The position numbers and the translations under genes are program-made. A stretch of 64,000 nucleotides of DNA, from the NCBI RefSeq assembly GCF_002259405.1, contig NZ_NPFW01000012.1, positions 1-64,000 on the forward strand. The letters are read 5' to 3'. The notes below the pieces were generated by a model. The model searched no databases. It saw nothing but the letters and a program-made list of their open reading frames with translations, and was not told where the DNA came from. Below, in pieces: positions 61,649 through 64,000 of the stretch; within the stretch, counting starts at the first letter, position 1; the number at the start of each line of letters is the position of its first letter. The DNA comes from Rhodococcus sp. 14-2483-1-2 (lineage in GTDB: Bacteria > Actinomycetota > Actinomycetes > Mycobacteriales > Mycobacteriaceae).

Positions 61649-62620
61649 ATGTCACGCTCCGCCCGCATCGCCGTTCTCGCCGCGGCCGTCCTTCTCGCGG
61701 GTTGCTCCCGCGGTGACTCCCCGACCGAGGCTGCGCAGACAGCGCAGTTCGATCAGCCCGTGGAGGTGACCAACTGCGAAACCCTCCAGCGCTTCGAATC
61801 CCCGCCTCAGCGCATCGTTTCGATGAACGACCACGTCACAGAGGTCCTCATCGAGATGGGCGTGGCGGATCGGATCGTCGGAATGGGGTATCGCAATGCC
61901 GTTCCGACGCCGGAGACCGCCGAAAAGTTCGCGTCGATAGAGGGACTCGCCGACGAGTATCCGACCAAGGAGCAAATTCTCGATCTCGAGCCGGATCTCG
62001 TCGTGGGCGGCATGCGCAGCGCGTTCGACGACAAGGAGGGGCGCTCGCGCGCGTCGTTCGCAGAGCTCGACATCCCGACGTTCCTGTTCTCCGAGTACTG
62101 CGGCGCAGGTCTTGCCGATATCGGCATGTTGGAGACGGACTACGCGCAACTGGGCGACATTCTGGGCGTGGCCGACGCTGCGCGGGACGTCACCGACGGC
62201 GTGGTCAGCGGGCTTGCCGAGATCGACGACGCGCTGGCAGGCGTCGCCCCCACACCCACGTTCTTCTACGATTCGGGCGAGAACGAGCCCACGACGATCG
62301 GGAGTGTGGGCGTGGGGCAACTGATCGCCGATCACGCCGGGGCCGAGAACATCTTTCCCGAGGGGGACCGGCCGTACTTGGGTACGACGTGGGAACTCGT
62401 CGGCGAACGGGCCCCCGAGGCCATCGTAGTCCTCGATTACGGCGATACGTCCGCGGAGGACAAGATCGACTTCTTGAAGAGTCAGCCGATCATGGCGACG
62501 ACGCCGGCAGTGCAGCAGGACAATTTCGTGGTCGTTCCGCTCGACGACTGCTTCCAGAGTCCGCGGCTCGTCGGAAGCGCCGAGACGATCGCGCGCTCGC
62601 TGCATCCCGATCGCTTCTGA
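61649..62620 (+). CDS. btuF: Cobalamin ABC transporter substrate-binding lipoprotein
   Basis: A 323-residue lipoprotein (lipobox LLAGC, Cys19) with the periplasmic-binding-protein fold of the BtuF/FecB class (PPQRIVSMNDHVTEVLIEMG near residue 50). It should capture a corrinoid outside the membrane and deliver it to BtuC. Ligand identity is inferred from the upstream cobalamin riboswitch, not from the protein; similar proteins bind ferric siderophores. The ATG at 61649 has GAGG upstream. Its stop overlaps the btuC start by one base (TGATG). Confidence 0.85.
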   Translation: MSRSARIAVLAAAVLLAGCSRGDSPTEAAQTAQFDQPVEVTNCETLQRFESPPQRIVSMNDHVTEVLIEMGVADRIVGMGYRNAVPTPETAEKFASIEGLADEYPTKEQILDLEPDLVVGGMRSAFDDKEGRSRASFAELDIPTFLFSEYCGAGLADIGMLETDYAQLGDILGVADAARDVTDGVVSGLAEIDDALAGVAPTPTFFYDSGENEPTTIGSVGVGQLIADHAGAENIFPEGDRPYLGTTWELVGERAPEAIVVLDYGDTSAEDKIDFLKSQPIMATTPAVQQDNFVVVPLDDCFQSPRLVGSAETIARSLHPDRF

Positions 62621-63705
62621 TGAGCGCAGTGCTGGACAGGCCCGTCGCGGCCCCGGTTCGGAGCACGCGATCGTCGCGCACCGGCTACTCCGTGATCCTG
62701 CTCCTCTCGTCGGCAGCGTTGCTCGCATCCATTGCGGCGGCCGTCTCGTTCGGGTCGGTGCGCATACCCATCGGCGACGTGTGGGCCATAGTCGCGCACC
62801 GTCTCGCGCCAGGCGCGTTCGAGTCGTGGTGGACCGAGGCGCGTGCGGCGATCGTCGTCGATTCGCGGCTCCCGCGGTCGTTGACCGCCGCGGTGGTCGG
62901 TGCGTCCCTCGCACTCGCCGGCGGTGTGGCGCAGGCGGTCACGCGAAACCCGCTTGCCGATCCATACCTGCTCGGCGTGTCCTCGGGTGCCGGTTTCGGA
63001 GTCGTGATGGTGATGACGCTCGGTATCGGCGCGGGTGCACTCGGCGCGTTCACCGTGCCTGCGGCTGCGTTCGTCGGTGCGTTGATCCCGCTGTTCCTGG
63101 CGCTCGCGATCGGCGGTCGCTACCCACAGTCGACGGCGATCGTCCTCGTCGGTGTCGCAGTGGGCAGCGTGTTCACCGCTCTCATCACCTTGACGCTGCT
63201 CGTGTTCGCGGACGAACGAAGCTTGAGCGGTGTAATGCATTGGCTTGCAGGCGGTTTCGGTGACGCCCGCTGGTCGACGCTCGTGTTCCCCGTGCTGGCG
63301 TTGCTCTGCGTAGGAATACTCGTGATGATGAGCGCGCCCAGGATGGACCTGCTCAAAACAGGTGACGACGGCGCGGCCGCGCTGGGTATGAACGTACGTC
63401 GGTTCCGGATGATGCAACTGCTGGCCATCTCCCTGCTGGCGGGTGCAGCGGTATCGGTCAGTGGCGGAATCGGATTCGTCGGTCTGCTGGTGCCGCACCT
63501 CGCCGGATACGTCGTCGGCACCCGCGCCGTCAGGCTGCTGCCCGTGGCGGCGTTGTTCGGTGCGATAGCCCTCGTCGGTGCCGACACGCTCGCACGATCG
63601 ATCACACAGAGCACCGAGGTCCCGGTAGGAGTGATCACCGCGCTCGTCGGCGCACCGATCTTCGTGTTCATGCTGTATCGCCGCTACGCACGGGAGATCC
63701 GATGA
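62620..63705 (+). CDS. btuC: FecCD/BtuC-family permease
   Basis: A 361-residue inner-membrane permease with about ten helices. Motifs include VVDSRLPRSLTAAVVGASLALAGG-type sequence near residue 80, NPLADPYLLGVSSGAGFG, and the cytoplasmic loop GMNVRR facing the ATPase. It is coupled to its neighbours by the 1-nt overlap with btuF and 4-nt overlap with btuD. Substrate specificity (B12) is inferred from the riboswitch. Confidence 0.9.
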   Translation: MSAVLDRPVAAPVRSTRSSRTGYSVILLLSSAALLASIAAAVSFGSVRIPIGDVWAIVAHRLAPGAFESWWTEARAAIVVDSRLPRSLTAAVVGASLALAGGVAQAVTRNPLADPYLLGVSSGAGFGVVMVMTLGIGAGALGAFTVPAAAFVGALIPLFLALAIGGRYPQSTAIVLVGVAVGSVFTALITLTLLVFADERSLSGVMHWLAGGFGDARWSTLVFPVLALLCVGILVMMSAPRMDLLKTGDDGAAALGMNVRRFRMMQLLAISLLAGAAVSVSGGIGFVGLLVPHLAGYVVGTRAVRLLPVAALFGAIALVGADTLARSITQSTEVPVGVITALVGAPIFVFMLYRRYAREIR

Positions 63706-64000
63706 GACTGTCCGTGCGGGAATTGTCCTCGCGACTCGGGTCGCGAGAGGTGCTGCACGGGGTGAACTTCGACGTTCCGCCCGGCGAGGTGCTCGGTCTC
63801 GTCGGGCCGAACGGGTCCGGGAAGACGACGGCACTGCGGTGTTGTTATCGAGCTTTGACTCCCTCTGCCGGAACGGTTCTCGTCGATGGCGTCGATGCGC
63901 ACACCATGAAGCGATCGGAGCTGTCGCGGACGATCGGGGTCGGGACCCAGGAGCCACAGGCATCGGTCGGTCTGACCGTCCGTGAATCCGTAGCGCTCGG
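63702..64000 (+). CDS. btuD: ABC transporter ATP-binding protein (3' truncated by the window)
   Basis: The first 99 residues of the ATPase of the same importer. The Walker A motif is GPNGSGKTT (about 35-43) and the Q-loop region is GVGTQEPQAS near residue 80. The ABC signature and Walker B lie outside the window. It starts at ATG 63702 with a 4-nt overlap with btuC, so it is the third gene of the operon. Confidence 0.9.
   Translation, partial: MRLSVRELSSRLGSREVLHGVNFDVPPGEVLGLVGPNGSGKTTALRCCYRALTPSAGTVLVDGVDAHTMKRSELSRTIGVGTQEPQASVGLTVRESVAL

Noticed and set aside
61649-64000. Ferric-siderophore importer
   Set aside because: The protein families are shared with siderophore uptake, but the upstream cobalamin riboswitch points to B12; no siderophore genes are adjacent.

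Overview
The window looks like the chromosome of a GC-rich, mycolic-acid-containing actinomycete, most likely Rhodococcus or a close relative. The evidence is a nearly complete mycolyl-arabinogalactan (cell-wall core) locus, in the same relative order as the Mycobacterium tuberculosis Rv3789-Rv3813 region. It also has many GTG/TTG starts, ATGA/GTGA gene overlaps, F420-type and LGFP-repeat proteins. The genus is an inference; no rRNA or tRNA gene is present.

Layout. (1) 1-9.0 kb: the end of an unidentified gene, then a catabolic operon (SCP2-like protein, Zn-alcohol dehydrogenase, aldehyde dehydrogenase, cytochrome P450, 3Fe-4S ferredoxin, ferredoxin reductase). A GAF-LuxR regulator lies on the opposite strand and an acyl-CoA synthetase diverges from it. 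Together these would oxidise an alcohol or terpenoid/steroid-like substrate to an acyl-CoA. (2) 9.2-14.1 kb: HAD phosphatase, secreted amidase/LGFP protein, and cobM-cobF. (3) 14.1-36.7 kb: galactan and mycolate assembly: glf, glfT2, a PAP2 phosphatase, ubiA (DPPR synthase), aftB, three tandem mycolyltransferases, a DUF732-like lipoprotein, a Culp6-type cutinase/esterase, an F420-type oxidoreductase, fadD32, pks13 and accD4. (4) 36.7-38.2 kb: a lone AbiEi/DUF559-like gene bracketed by two identically spaced doublets of a 48-nt palindromic repeat. (5) 38.2-56.5 kb: arabinan assembly on the minus strand (two emb genes, an unassigned GT-C-like membrane protein, aftA, dprE2, dprE1) with divergent gtrA. 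An accessory segment (46.5-51.8 kb) splits aftA from the emb genes; it holds a SnoaL-SDR pair behind a MerR-type promoter, small lipoprotein and membrane genes, and a coupled pair of unknown proteins. (6) 56.5-61.4 kb: dTDP-rhamnose genes rfbC-rfbA and rfbB (linker sugar), interleaved with a mycothiol-enzyme-like gene and a candidate type VII-secreted protein with its membrane-anchored partner. (7) 61.4-64 kb: a cobalamin riboswitch and a B12-type ABC importer (btuF, btuC, partial btuD).

How the parts fit: rfbA/B/C make dTDP-rhamnose for the linker. Glf and GlfT2 make galactan. UbiA, the PAP2 enzyme and DprE1/DprE2 make decaprenyl-phospho-arabinose. AftA, the Emb proteins and AftB build arabinan. 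FadD32, Pks13 and AccD4 make the mycolate, which the Ag85-type enzymes transfer to the wall. The most unusual element is the repeat-flanked nuclease-like cassette between accD4 and emb. The cobM-cobF pair inside the cell-wall locus and the accessory segment between aftA and emb also stand out.
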